Below are positions 28,868-38,816 of a DNA stretch of 64,000 nt, in pieces. A program made the translations under genes and the position numbers. The notes beneath the pieces were generated by a model. It had not been told where the DNA came from, searched no databases, and was given only the letters and a program-made list of their open reading frames with translations. Origin of the DNA: an uncultured Candidatus Actinomarina sp. Its GTDB lineage: Bacteria; Actinomycetota; Acidimicrobiia; Actinomarinales; Actinomarinaceae. The stretch covers positions 1 to 64,000 of the forward strand of contig CACOBL010000006.1 of assembly GCA_902625455.1 (NCBI GenBank). Reading direction: 5' to 3'. Position 1 is the first letter of the stretch. Each line of letters begins with the position of its first letter.

Positions 28868-30385
28868 TTACAAAATGTATGCTACAGCTATGAGAATTCC
28901 TGTTAGGAAATGAATTCCAATTGTGGATACGTTGACTAACAAAAGTTCATAAGGGACTTTTTGTCGATCAGCATTTGGATTATTCCACTTAATCATCCAC
29001 TCATCAGCCATTTTGAATGCTTTCCATACAAGTGCTAGGGGGATAAGCGCCATGAAAGCATAAACAGTACCAAAATCTGTGAAGAAACTTAGCGCTCCTA
29101 CTAAAGCTACTGCAATAAAAGCCTCAATCATAAATTGTTTATATAATTTAAGTGGTTTTTCTAACTTCATCCACTCACCTTTTTCTGCAGTTCTAACAAC
29201 CCATGTATTCTTACCAACTGCCGCATCTGAGGGTGCATCTTGGAACTGATTAATCCATACAATAAGCATCACAAGTATTGCAATTGGAACTGAAGCGATG
29301 AAAGCCTCTATCCAATTCCAGTTTGAAAGAACATTCTCATGAATAGATGCAGTAAGTACATAATGTGCTCCCATGACCATTACAGGACCAAAACCTAATG
29401 CAATTGCTATCTCTCCAAATCCCTTATAGCCTAATCGAACAGGATCTCCTGTATAACCAAGAGCTAAGAATGTTCCAATAATTCCAGTCCATAAAATAGG
29501 AGTATTACCAAAAAATGAGCCACTTACCTCTTGATTTAAATATAAGCCGATGTATATAGTTCCTACGATACTCACCAGGGCCGTGATCAAAACTTGTCCT
29601 GGTGTCATTAACCCAACCTGTATGACTCTACTTCCACCATTAAAAGGACTTGGAACTTTGTTTATCTCATCTGCGTTGGAAGTGTGATCAAAATAATCAT
29701 TTGATGCATTGGTTGCAACCTGAGCTAACGAAGCTCCTCCTAAAACCAACCAAAACATTCTCCATGACCATGAAGAATCTAGTCCAGCATCTTTTAAATC
29801 GCTCCATGCAACCGCAGCTCCAATAAAGATTGGGGCAAATGTTGCAGTTAGGAAAGGTGCTCTAATTGTTCTAAGCCACAAACCAATTCGCTTTAGACCG
29901 AGCTTGAAAGCCATTTTGACAGCTGAAGTTTTGTTTCCTGGAATTGTTTTCCATTGGAATTGTTCATCTTCATAAAAATTTACATATTTAATTGTTGTAG
30001 GTTTGACTCTATAATAACCAACTACATCATTCTTAATTAAAAATTCGTCTTCCATGTACTCTTTAAAGGCTTCAGTGGTTTTAAGAACTAACTCGTATGC
30101 TCTTTTTTTCTCATCTTCATCTTTTATTTTGTAACATTCTCCATCAATTTGAAGGCCCTCAATTCCTTCTTGACCTTTAGGCCATATAACAACATGAACA
30201 CGAGGGTTTAATCTAATCTGTTCAGCTTTACGGGTAGGGTGGAAGGTAAAGAAAACTAAATCTTCTCCATCTCTACTAAAAAAAACCGAAGCTCCTGAAG
30301 AGTTCCCACCAACGCTTGTAGCAATAAACATGCGATCAGCAGAATCTAATACTTTTTCTATTTTGCTGTCTAGTACATCAACCAT
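28868..30385 (-). CDS. Fusion: N-terminal pyridoxamine-5'-phosphate-oxidase-like split-barrel domain + C-terminal UbiA/MenA prenyltransferase
   Basis: 505 aa; N-term IATSVGGNSSGASVFFSRDGEDLVFFTFHPTRKAEQIRLNPRVHVVIW; C-term NASNDYFDHTSNADEI...GGSRVIQ. Confidence 0.85.
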   Translation of the reverse strand: MVDVLDSKIEKVLDSADRMFIATSVGGNSSGASVFFSRDGEDLVFFTFHPTRKAEQIRLNPRVHVVIWPKGQEGIEGLQIDGECYKIKDEDEKKRAYELVLKTTEAFKEYMEDEFLIKNDVVGYYRVKPTTIKYVNFYEDEQFQWKTIPGNKTSAVKMAFKLGLKRIGLWLRTIRAPFLTATFAPIFIGAAVAWSDLKDAGLDSSWSWRMFWLVLGGASLAQVATNASNDYFDHTSNADEINKVPSPFNGGSRVIQVGLMTPGQVLITALVSIVGTIYIGLYLNQEVSGSFFGNTPILWTGIIGTFLALGYTGDPVRLGYKGFGEIAIALGFGPVMVMGAHYVLTASIHENVLSNWNWIEAFIASVPIAILVMLIVWINQFQDAPSDAAVGKNTWVVRTAEKGEWMKLEKPLKLYKQFMIEAFIAVALVGALSFFTDFGTVYAFMALIPLALVWKAFKMADEWMIKWNNPNADRQKVPYELLLVNVSTIGIHFLTGILIAVAYIL

Positions 30386-30405
30386 ACGTTGAACGATAAT
30401 ATGCT

Positions 30406-30421
30406 TGTGAAATAATGCACA
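30406..30421. promoter_or_regulatory. Near-perfect CRP/GlxR-type site TGTGA-AATAAT-GCACA in menA-fusion/ABC-exporter divergent promoter
   Basis: Direct reading; followed by AAGTATTT exactly as at the rhodopsin site. Confidence 0.5.
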
Positions 30422-30463
30422 AAGTATTTCCAGGATATTTTTAAATTTTTAATCCATTTATTA

Positions 30464-32233
30464 TTGGTTAGTATGTTTAAAGTTTTTAAAACTCCGGAAT
30501 TCAAAAAAGCCTTAAATTTCTATAAAGCAGAAATTATAGATAATAAAAGAAATTTTATAATTGCAATGTCATCGGCAGTCTTATGGTGTTTTCTAGTAGT
30601 CGTTCAACCATATTTAATAAAAATAATTATCGACGATGGAATAGTTACTGGAAACCAAAGAAATCTAATAATTTTAATTTCATTCATGATTTTGGCAGGA
30701 TACTCAAGAGCTATTTCTATTGGAACAAGAAGATACTTTGGGATGCATGTTTCATACAACGTAGAAGCAGGTATTAGAAATAAAATTTTTACACACATGC
30801 AAAAGCTAGCCTTTAATTATCATGACAAAGTTCCAACGGGTGAATTGATGGCTCGTGCATCTAGTGATGCGTCACAAGTAAGACTCGCTTTTGCAATCGC
30901 TCCTCTTGCTACAGCCAATATATTTTTGTTATTTATCCTAAGTATTACTCTTATTACTTTGAGTCTTCCATTAGGCGCAATTGTAATACTTTCTATCCCA
31001 GCAGTTCTTTGGCTTGCATCAAATTTTTCGTCAAAAGCTCTAGATATTTCTTTGAAAGTGAAAGAAGCAGAAGCAAGAATGACCACTGAAGTAGAAGAGC
31101 AATTAGGAGGGATTAGAGTTGTAAAAGCATTTGGAAATGAAGAGTATGCCTCTGGTAAGGTTGAGTCTGCTGTATCAAGTATTTATGATACTTCTCTTGA
31201 TTATCTCAAATTAAGGACTCGTTTTATTCCAATGTTTGAACTAATTCCTATGATTATCACTTTAGCTGTTTTACTCCTAGGTGGATATTTATCAATCAAT
31301 GAACTTATTTCTTTAGGAGAGTTTATTGCTTTCACACAATATGTCTTTTTACTTTTATGGCCATTGCGTATTACAGCATGGTTTTTATCTGAAATTCCTT
31401 CGAGTGTTGCTGCGGGAACAAGAATTTTAGAACTATTAGACGAAGTTCCTCTAATAACTGATAATAAATCAACCAAAAAACTTCCAATTGATGGCGATGG
31501 AACTATTGCATTTAATGAGGTGAATTTTAAATATGGTAATGAGAAAATATTTAATAGTTTAACTTTTAATATAGACGGAAAAAAAACAGTAGCAATTGTA
31601 GGAGCTACTGGTTCTGGAAAATCAACTTTAGCCTACCTACTTCCACGACTCTATGAAATTGAATCAGGGTCTATAGAAATTGATGGTGTAAACATAAATG
31701 ACCTCAAACTTAATGAACTAAGAAGCAATGTAAGTCTGGCCTTTGAAGAAAGTTTCTTATTTTCGAATTCAGCACGTGAAAATATAGCATTAGGTCTCGG
31801 AGACGCATCACAAGAAGAGGTTGAAAGAGCAGCTTTAACGGCCAGAGCACATGAATTTATTTCATTGTTGCCAGAGTCTTATGAAACAAAAGTTGGTGAA
31901 AGAGGTTATGGACTTTCTGGAGGTCAAAGACAGAGAATCGCATTAGCAAGAGCAATCCTGAGAAAACCAAGAATACTAATTTTAGATGATGCTCTTTCTG
32001 CAGTTGATGCATCAACTGAAGAAGAAATAAGAAATGAATTAAAAAAAGTCATGAAAAACATGACAACATTAATAATTACAAATCGCGCTCCTACAATTGA
32101 GCTTTGCGATGAGGTTGTATTTATAGAGAACGGATCAGTTAAAGCGCAAGGTACTCATACAGAATTAATTGATAATGTTGACAGTTATAAATCTTTGTTT
32201 TTAGAGAATGAATCATTGGATACTCAAAAATGA
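30464..32233 (+). CDS. ABC exporter half-transporter with degenerate catalytic site (probable ATG start at 30473)
   Basis: VGATGSGKSTLAYLLPRL, LSGGQRQRIALARAILRKPRILILDDALSAVD (Asp after Walker B). Confidence 0.9.
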   Translation: MVSMFKVFKTPEFKKALNFYKAEIIDNKRNFIIAMSSAVLWCFLVVVQPYLIKIIIDDGIVTGNQRNLIILISFMILAGYSRAISIGTRRYFGMHVSYNVEAGIRNKIFTHMQKLAFNYHDKVPTGELMARASSDASQVRLAFAIAPLATANIFLLFILSITLITLSLPLGAIVILSIPAVLWLASNFSSKALDISLKVKEAEARMTTEVEEQLGGIRVVKAFGNEEYASGKVESAVSSIYDTSLDYLKLRTRFIPMFELIPMIITLAVLLLGGYLSINELISLGEFIAFTQYVFLLLWPLRITAWFLSEIPSSVAAGTRILELLDEVPLITDNKSTKKLPIDGDGTIAFNEVNFKYGNEKIFNSLTFNIDGKKTVAIVGATGSGKSTLAYLLPRLYEIESGSIEIDGVNINDLKLNELRSNVSLAFEESFLFSNSARENIALGLGDASQEEVERAALTARAHEFISLLPESYETKVGERGYGLSGGQRQRIALARAILRKPRILILDDALSAVDASTEEEIRNELKKVMKNMTTLIITNRAPTIELCDEVVFIENGSVKAQGTHTELIDNVDSYKSLFLENESLDTQK

Positions 32234-33951
32234 ACGATAATACTTTTTTTAGGTCATATAAATTAGTTCCAGAGGTAAAAAGACCATTTTTATACAGTTC
32301 TTTAATAGCCATGGTTGCAACTTTAATAAGAATGGTTGGTCCTCAATTAATTTCTAGAGGTATAGACAACGGAGTTCTTAAAGCAGATTACAACTATCTG
32401 CTCGAGCAAAGCTTTTATTACTTCATAACATTAATTGCCTTATATTTTGTAGCTAGTAAAGCATTATTATCTATCGGATTGGTAGGCGAATTATATGTCA
32501 AGCGAGTTAGAGAAAAGTTATTCCGACATCTTTCATCTTTAGATATTAATTATTTTGAAAAAAATAAGACAGGCGTATTGGTTGCAAGAATGACTTCAGA
32601 TATGCAAAGTTTAAATGAATTTGCAAGAGAAGGGGCAAGCAGCATTATTACTGCGTTACTAACAATTTTTGGAGCTACAATAGCAGTTTTTCTTGTAGAT
32701 GTTCGTCTTGCATTTCTATCTTTCTTAATTCTTCCCTTACTCGGAATCGCTACAAAAATTTTTAGAAATTACGCGGATAAAGCTTATTGGTCTGTTCGGG
32801 AGTGGATCGGACAAGTTTTATCATCTTTACAAGAGGGTATTTCTGGGGTGAGAATCATACAAGCCTATTCAGATGAAACTTCTCAACTAGATAATTTTAA
32901 AAAAGTAAATAATGAGCACTTTAAAGCAAATATGCAATCTGCAAAAAATATCGCATTTTATTTTCCATTTCTAGAGATAACAAGAGTAACTTCAATAGCA
33001 ATTGTTATCTGGTTTGCTGCTCAAAGAATAAATCAGGGAACATTAAGTGTTGGAGAGTTAGTAGCATTACTTTTTTACTTAAACTATTTTTTCGATCCTT
33101 TAATAATGTTGTCATTCAATTATGACTTGTTAAGATCAGCAGGATCTTCAATGAAAAAAGTATTTTCTATTTTAGACGAAGAACCTGTACTTAGTAATAC
33201 TGGAATAACGACTCCAGATATGGAAAACAATAACGTAATTGAGTTTAACAAAGTGAATTTCTCTTATGGCAGAGAAAGAGTTTTACACGATGTTTCATTC
33301 TCTATTAATAAAGGAGAAACTATTGCAATTGTTGGTGAGACTGGTGCCGGAAAAAGTACAATAGCAAAACTTATTTTACGGTTTTATTTACCTAATGAAG
33401 GAGATGTTAATTTTTATGGAGAACCTTCAAAAGATGTTACACAAAAATGGGCTAGAAAAAATATTGCCTATGTTCCTCAAGAAAGCTTTTTATTTAGAGG
33501 TTCAATTAAAAATAATTTAATATATTCAAACCCTGAAGGTATTGATTTAGAAAAAGAGCTTTTAGAAATTGGAGTACTTGATTGGTTTGAAAGATATGAA
33601 AATGGATTAGACCAAGAAGTTGGTGAAAGAGGAGCTAATATTTCAGCTGGTGAAAGACAATTTATCGCACTACTTAGAGCTGTTTTGGCCAAAAGAGAAA
33701 TAATTGTTTTTGATGAGGCAACTGCAAATCTTGATATAGAGTCTGAAAATTCTATTCTTGATGCAACTGACACATTACTTGCTTATCAAACATCGATTAT
33801 TATTGCACATAGATTAGAAACGATAATAAATGCTGAAAAAATAATGGTCATGCATAATGGTAAATTAGTAGGATTTGATAATCATGAAAATTTATTAAGA
33901 AATAACGAGATATATCAGGATTTGTTTTCAGCATGGAAACTAGTTAACTAG
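32230..33951 (+). CDS. ABC exporter half-transporter, partner subunit
   Basis: VGETGAGKSTIAKLILRFY, ISAGERQFIALLRAVLAKREIIVFDEATANLD. Confidence 0.9.
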   Translation: MNDNTFFRSYKLVPEVKRPFLYSSLIAMVATLIRMVGPQLISRGIDNGVLKADYNYLLEQSFYYFITLIALYFVASKALLSIGLVGELYVKRVREKLFRHLSSLDINYFEKNKTGVLVARMTSDMQSLNEFAREGASSIITALLTIFGATIAVFLVDVRLAFLSFLILPLLGIATKIFRNYADKAYWSVREWIGQVLSSLQEGISGVRIIQAYSDETSQLDNFKKVNNEHFKANMQSAKNIAFYFPFLEITRVTSIAIVIWFAAQRINQGTLSVGELVALLFYLNYFFDPLIMLSFNYDLLRSAGSSMKKVFSILDEEPVLSNTGITTPDMENNNVIEFNKVNFSYGRERVLHDVSFSINKGETIAIVGETGAGKSTIAKLILRFYLPNEGDVNFYGEPSKDVTQKWARKNIAYVPQESFLFRGSIKNNLIYSNPEGIDLEKELLEIGVLDWFERYENGLDQEVGERGANISAGERQFIALLRAVLAKREIIVFDEATANLDIESENSILDATDTLLAYQTSIIIAHRLETIINAEKIMVMHNGKLVGFDNHENLLRNNEIYQDLFSAWKLVN

Positions 33952-33958
33952 TTTCCAT
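33933..33958. terminator. Perfect 26-bp palindrome ATGGAAACTAGTTAACTAGTTTCCAT spanning both stop codons of convergent genes; candidate bidirectional terminator
   Basis: Direct reading; encodes WKLVN-stop on + and METS-stop on -. Confidence 0.65.
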
Positions 33959-34783
33959 TTTCAATCTGTTATTTGCAATTTCAATATAGTTTTTATTAAT
34001 TTCGTAGCCAACATATTTTCTTTTAAGAAGCTTTGAGGCGACAGCTGTAGTACCACTTCCAATAAAAGGGTCAAGAATTAAGTCATCTTTAAAGCTATAT
34101 AGATTAATAAATTTTTTTGGAAGCTCAACAGGGAATGGTGCCGGATGACCAATTTTTTTTGCCTTTTCTGGAGTAATATTCCATATTGATAGAGTTGATT
34201 CCATGAATTCATCTTTTTCAATAGTTGATTTACCTCCACTTGAATTTTTCATCGAGTCTTTTGAAAAAACAAGACAGTATTCATGTATGTCTCGAATAAC
34301 AGGATTTGAGGCAGATAACCAGCTTCCCCAAGCAAAATTAGCATTCGCTCCTTTAGATTTTTGCCATATAATTTCACCTCTCATGATGAAGCCAATTTCA
34401 TTTAAAGCTTCTGTAAAATATTTCGAAAAAGGAATATAGGGCTTTCTCCCTAAATTCGCAACATTAACAACAAGCCTTCCACCAGATTTTGTGACTCTAT
34501 AAGTTTCAGAGAAAACTTTATTTATCATTTTCCAATATTCTTCGTCATTTAGCTCTAAATCACTATCTTTACCAATATTGTATGGTGGTGATGTGACTGT
34601 AAGTGATACACAGTTATCAACAAGTTCATTCATGTCTTCAGAACTTTTATTAAATATTTTATTTTTAATTAATGAGACATTATTTTCTTGGTGTTTCTCT
34701 TTAAGTTCTTGCTTGTTTTGAAAGCTTGATACAAATGCTTTTCTAGAGCCAGAGCCACTTTTGAAAAAGGAATTTTTTTTCAT
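33944..34783 (-). CDS. Orphan site-specific DNA methyltransferase (beta-type order; TSPPY motif, m4C or m6A)
   Basis: SLTVTSPPYNIGKD (motif IV), LILDPFIGSGTTAVASKLLKRKYVGYEIN (motif I). Confidence 0.9.
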   Translation of the reverse strand: MKKNSFFKSGSGSRKAFVSSFQNKQELKEKHQENNVSLIKNKIFNKSSEDMNELVDNCVSLTVTSPPYNIGKDSDLELNDEEYWKMINKVFSETYRVTKSGGRLVVNVANLGRKPYIPFSKYFTEALNEIGFIMRGEIIWQKSKGANANFAWGSWLSASNPVIRDIHEYCLVFSKDSMKNSSGGKSTIEKDEFMESTLSIWNITPEKAKKIGHPAPFPVELPKKFINLYSFKDDLILDPFIGSGTTAVASKLLKRKYVGYEINKNYIEIANNRLKMETS

Positions 34784-34814
34784 AACTAAATTTTACATGT
34801 TTTAAAATAACTAC

Positions 34815-35411
34815 ATGTCAAAGAGATTAACTTTCATATTTATTTTTACTTTCTTCACATCTTTTTTATTCTCAAATCAATTTGTTCATGCAAAGCACGA
34901 TTCCTTTTTAGAGAATATGGTATTTCCCGTCAAGCATGTAATGTCTCATTTTTATGATGACTGGGGAGAAATTAGAGGAAATGGAAACAGAGTTCATGAA
35001 GGAATTGACATCAGAGCGCCCAAAGGTGCACCTGTTGTTGCAATTGCTGACGGAAAAGTTAATACCATATCTTATTCAGATTCATCTGGATACTATATAG
35101 CTATTGATCATGAAAATGGATGGCTGTCTTTGTATGTACATTTAAATGATGATGTTGAAGATAACGATAATCTTGGCGGTAGAGAGACAGCTTTTGCTAA
35201 AAACATTTATTTAGGTGCTGAAGTAATAGCTGGACAAATTATTGGATACTTAGGAGATTCTGGAAATGCAGAAGGAACTGTACCGCACGTACATTTTGAA
35301 GTTAGATATATGGGTAATTCATTTGATGTATACAAACACATAAAGGATTCATGGTTTAGATTTGATCAATTTATTCGTTTTCCTAAAAAAGTTGGCTTGA
35401 ATTTATTTTAA
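34815..35411 (+). CDS. M23-family metallopeptidase
   Basis: HEGIDIRAPKGAPVVAIADGKV, VPHVHFEVRY. Confidence 0.88.
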   Translation: MSKRLTFIFIFTFFTSFLFSNQFVHAKHDSFLENMVFPVKHVMSHFYDDWGEIRGNGNRVHEGIDIRAPKGAPVVAIADGKVNTISYSDSSGYYIAIDHENGWLSLYVHLNDDVEDNDNLGGRETAFAKNIYLGAEVIAGQIIGYLGDSGNAEGTVPHVHFEVRYMGNSFDVYKHIKDSWFRFDQFIRFPKKVGLNLF

Positions 35412-35837
35412 GTCGATAAATTTTTCATTTACCTCTTCAACTTCTTCAAGGTTCAAGACTATATCAAAGTAATTATGATCACCTGAGTACTTAATATATG
35501 TAAGGTACTCCACCCCTAGAATATCATTTCTTGGCTCTTCTTTTGAAATCCATAAAATTCTTTGTAAATTTGAATTTTTAATGGCATTTAGAAAAGTTCC
35601 GCTTAATTTAGCATCATTTCCCTCAAAAAATATTCCACAGTAAGCTCCTTCAGATGCAGTCGAAATATGTGAATCATCTGTTATATCTCCAATAGCTTTT
35701 TTACCTGGTATTTTATCAGTAAAATCTTGGGGCATTTTGTGTGATACAAATACTCTTAAATCTTGATTTTGTTTATCAAGTTTGTTCAGTAAATTTAGAT
35801 GTTCTTTATCTAATGGGTTAATAAATATAGCAGGCAT
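35403..35837 (-). CDS. Hypothetical protein
   Basis: 144 aa intact ORF filling the gap between M23 peptidase and sufB; no family recognised. Confidence 0.6.
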   Translation of the reverse strand: MPAIFINPLDKEHLNLLNKLDKQNQDLRVFVSHKMPQDFTDKIPGKKAIGDITDDSHISTASEGAYCGIFFEGNDAKLSGTFLNAIKNSNLQRILWISKEEPRNDILGVEYLTYIKYSGDHNYFDIVLNLEEVEEVNEKFIDLK

Positions 35838-35917
35838 ATTAAAAGAGTAATCAAAATTACAAATAATTTAAATCAATACTTTTTCTTATTGGCTCAGCAT
35901 CTTATTAATATAAGGGC

Positions 35918-37327
35918 ATGGCAAATGTTGATATTGATTTAGGTAAGTATTCTTTAGGGTGGTCAGACCCTGAAAAAAATGTATTTAAACCTGAAAAAGG
36001 TTTGAATGAAGACATAATTCGTAAAATGTCTGAAATTAAGGAAGAACCTGAGTGGATGCTAAATTTCAGACTTAAAGCATATAAAAGATTTCTTGATAAG
36101 CCAATGCCAGAATGGGTTGCAAAGGATAAATTAAATCAATTAGATTTTGATGATATTTATTACTACATAAAACCTACCGAAGATCAAGCTGACTCATGGG
36201 ATGAAGTACCAGAAGAAATAAAACAAACTTATGAAAAATTAGGTATACCTGAGGCTGAAAGAACATATCTTGCTGGAGTTACAGCACAATATGAGAGTGA
36301 AGTTGTTTATCACAAAAACAGAGAAGATTTAGAAAAACTAGGTGTATTGTTTTGCGATATGGATACAGCAGTTAGAGAGTATCCGGAATTAGTTCAAGAA
36401 TATTTTGGGACGGTTATTCCTCCAGGGGACAATAAATTTGCTGCACTTAACTCTGCTGTTTGGTCAGGTGGATCATTTATTTATGTTCCAAAAGGTGTAC
36501 ATGTCGAAGATCCATTGCAAGCATATTTTAGAATTAATGCAGAAAATATGGGTCAATTTGAGAGAACCCTAATTCTTGTAGATGAAGGAGCTTCTGTACA
36601 TTATATTGAAGGTTGTTCAGCACCCGTTTATACAACTGATGCTTTACATTCCGCAGTTGTAGAGATAGTTGTCAAAGCATCCGGGACTTGTAGATACACA
36701 ACAATTCAAAACTGGTCTAATGATGTTTATAACCTTGTCACAAAAAGAGCACAGGCTTATGGAAATGCAACAATGGAATGGATTGATGCAAATCTTGGTT
36801 CAGGCTTAACAGTTAAATACCCTTCCGTTTATTTAATGGAACCTGGTGCTCATGGAGAAGTCTTATCTGTAGCTTTTGCAAACTCAGGCCAACATCAGGA
36901 TACAGGTGCGAAAATGGTTCATCTCGCTCCGGATACAACTTCTTTGATTACTTCAAAATCAGTTTCCAAAGGTGGTGGAAGAGGTGCATACAGAGGATTA
37001 GTCAGAGTTGAAGACGGTTCAGAAACAGCAAAAAGTTTTGTAAGATGTGACGCTTTGATTCTTGATGATGAATCAAGATCAGATACTTATCCTTATATGG
37101 AGATTGAAGAAGCATCAGCAGTTATAGGTCACGAGGCAACAGTTTCAAAAGTAGGAGAAGATCAACTATTCTATCTTATGAGCAGAGGTCTTTCTGAATC
37201 TGAAGCAACTTCTATGATAGTTGCAGGATTTGTTGAGGAATTTACTAAAACGTTACCGATGGAGTATGCCATGGAATTTAATCAACTGATTGAATTAAAC
37301 ATGATTGAAGCTGGCGCCGTTGGTTAA
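35918..37327 (+). CDS. sufB: Fe-S cluster assembly protein SufB
   Basis: [55 protein letters not shown]. Confidence 0.96.
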   Translation: MANVDIDLGKYSLGWSDPEKNVFKPEKGLNEDIIRKMSEIKEEPEWMLNFRLKAYKRFLDKPMPEWVAKDKLNQLDFDDIYYYIKPTEDQADSWDEVPEEIKQTYEKLGIPEAERTYLAGVTAQYESEVVYHKNREDLEKLGVLFCDMDTAVREYPELVQEYFGTVIPPGDNKFAALNSAVWSGGSFIYVPKGVHVEDPLQAYFRINAENMGQFERTLILVDEGASVHYIEGCSAPVYTTDALHSAVVEIVVKASGTCRYTTIQNWSNDVYNLVTKRAQAYGNATMEWIDANLGSGLTVKYPSVYLMEPGAHGEVLSVAFANSGQHQDTGAKMVHLAPDTTSLITSKSVSKGGGRGAYRGLVRVEDGSETAKSFVRCDALILDDESRSDTYPYMEIEEASAVIGHEATVSKVGEDQLFYLMSRGLSESEATSMIVAGFVEEFTKTLPMEYAMEFNQLIELNMIEAGAVG

Positions 37328-37342
37328 TGAATAGGTAAAAAA

Positions 37343-38506
37343 TTGAATAATAAGTTATTTGAAAAAAATTTAAAAACACTATCATCTAAAGATTTCGATA
37401 ATATTTCTACTAAAGACGAAGACTGGAAATATCTTGGAAAAAAAATATTTGAACTTAACGATATTGAAGTTGGAAAGTCAAGTGATATACAGACTTCTAA
37501 AGAATTTGATATCGACTCAAATTGTTTTAATTTTGAATTAAATTCAAAGTATAAGCATATTGAAGTTGCTGATATTAGCGTAGTCAAACAACCTATTATT
37601 AAGGAGTCAACTAAAAGACCTTTTGACAAATTTAATATTGAACAATTTGAAAAAGTTACTGGTGGGTTTCAATTAAATATAACTGATGACAGTGAGCAAT
37701 ATTTTTCTATAAATTTTCAATCAAATGATAATGCGGTTCCTTATATTGGAATAAAAGTTAATAAAAATAAATCTGGAAAATTATATTTAAATTTTGACGA
37801 ATTAGTCAATGGAAATATTTACCCAATTGTTGAAATTTTACTTAATGACAATTCAAATTTGGAAATAATACTTTCTGTAACTTCACAGAAATCTGTCAAT
37901 ATCGTAAGTTCTATATATGCTCAGTTAGAAAGAGACTCAAATTTAAATATCCACAATATAAGTACAGGAGCAGGATTATCTCGTTCAAGAATGGATATAG
38001 ATCTTTTGGGTAATGGTTCAGAATTTAGTTTAGATGGAATTTACTTTGGTGAACAAAATCAGATTCATGACAATAGAGTATTTGTAAATCACCTTGGAAA
38101 AAATACATCATCAAACATGATTACGAAAGGTGTATTAGGTGACAAAAGTAGTTCAATATTTACTGGCACAATACACATAGCTGAAGGAGCAGAAAAAACA
38201 GAATCTCATCAAGAAAATAGAAATATATTACTTAGTGAAGAAGCAACTGCACAATCTGTTCCTAATTTAGAAATACTATGTGACGATGTAATTTGTAGTC
38301 ATGGATCTTCGGTTGGCCCGATTGAAGAAAATTTATACCATTACGTTATGTCCAGAGGTATAAAAAAAATTGATGCAGACAAATTACTAATTAAAGGATT
38401 TTTTAATGAGGTAATAAATGACGGTAAGTGGGATATAGTTCACGATAAAGTTTCCGAAATTATCGATAAGAAATATATGAATTTAATTGGAAGTAAAAAT
38501 GGTTAG
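37343..38506 (+). CDS. sufD: Fe-S cluster assembly protein SufD
   Basis: VICSHGSSVGPIEENLYHYVMSRGI; TTG start. Confidence 0.9.
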   Translation: MNNKLFEKNLKTLSSKDFDNISTKDEDWKYLGKKIFELNDIEVGKSSDIQTSKEFDIDSNCFNFELNSKYKHIEVADISVVKQPIIKESTKRPFDKFNIEQFEKVTGGFQLNITDDSEQYFSINFQSNDNAVPYIGIKVNKNKSGKLYLNFDELVNGNIYPIVEILLNDNSNLEIILSVTSQKSVNIVSSIYAQLERDSNLNIHNISTGAGLSRSRMDIDLLGNGSEFSLDGIYFGEQNQIHDNRVFVNHLGKNTSSNMITKGVLGDKSSSIFTGTIHIAEGAEKTESHQENRNILLSEEATAQSVPNLEILCDDVICSHGSSVGPIEENLYHYVMSRGIKKIDADKLLIKGFFNEVINDGKWDIVHDKVSEIIDKKYMNLIGSKNG

Positions 38507-38816
38507 AGTAAAAACCTTCAGCACTACAGATGTAGTTCAAAGTACTTCAAAGGTTTTTAATTTCGATCAGAAAGATATAGCTCTAATTAATTATGATGGT
38601 GAATTTTATGCAATTGATGATCTATGCTCACATGCTGAGGCGAGTTTGGCAGAAGGAGAAGTCTATGACTGTAAAGTTGAATGTCCTTTACATGGAGCAG
38701 AATTTGATCTAAATACAGGAGAAGCTGTAACATTACCTGCAACTAAGCCGATTAGAACATATCCTGTATATATCGAGGACGGACATTTGTATATAGAGAT
38801 AGATCAAGATGCTTAA
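38487..38816 (+). CDS. Rieske-type ferredoxin in suf operon
   Basis: DDLCSHAEASLAEG and VECPLHGAEFDL (CxH...CxxH). Confidence 0.9.
   Translation: MEVKMVRVKTFSTTDVVQSTSKVFNFDQKDIALINYDGEFYAIDDLCSHAEASLAEGEVYDCKVECPLHGAEFDLNTGEAVTLPATKPIRTYPVYIEDGHLYIEIDQDA

Noticed and set aside
33944-35411. Methyltransferase plus M23 peptidase as prophage remnant
   Set aside because: No phage structural, integrase or replication genes; M23 protein looks like an ordinary cell-envelope peptidase.
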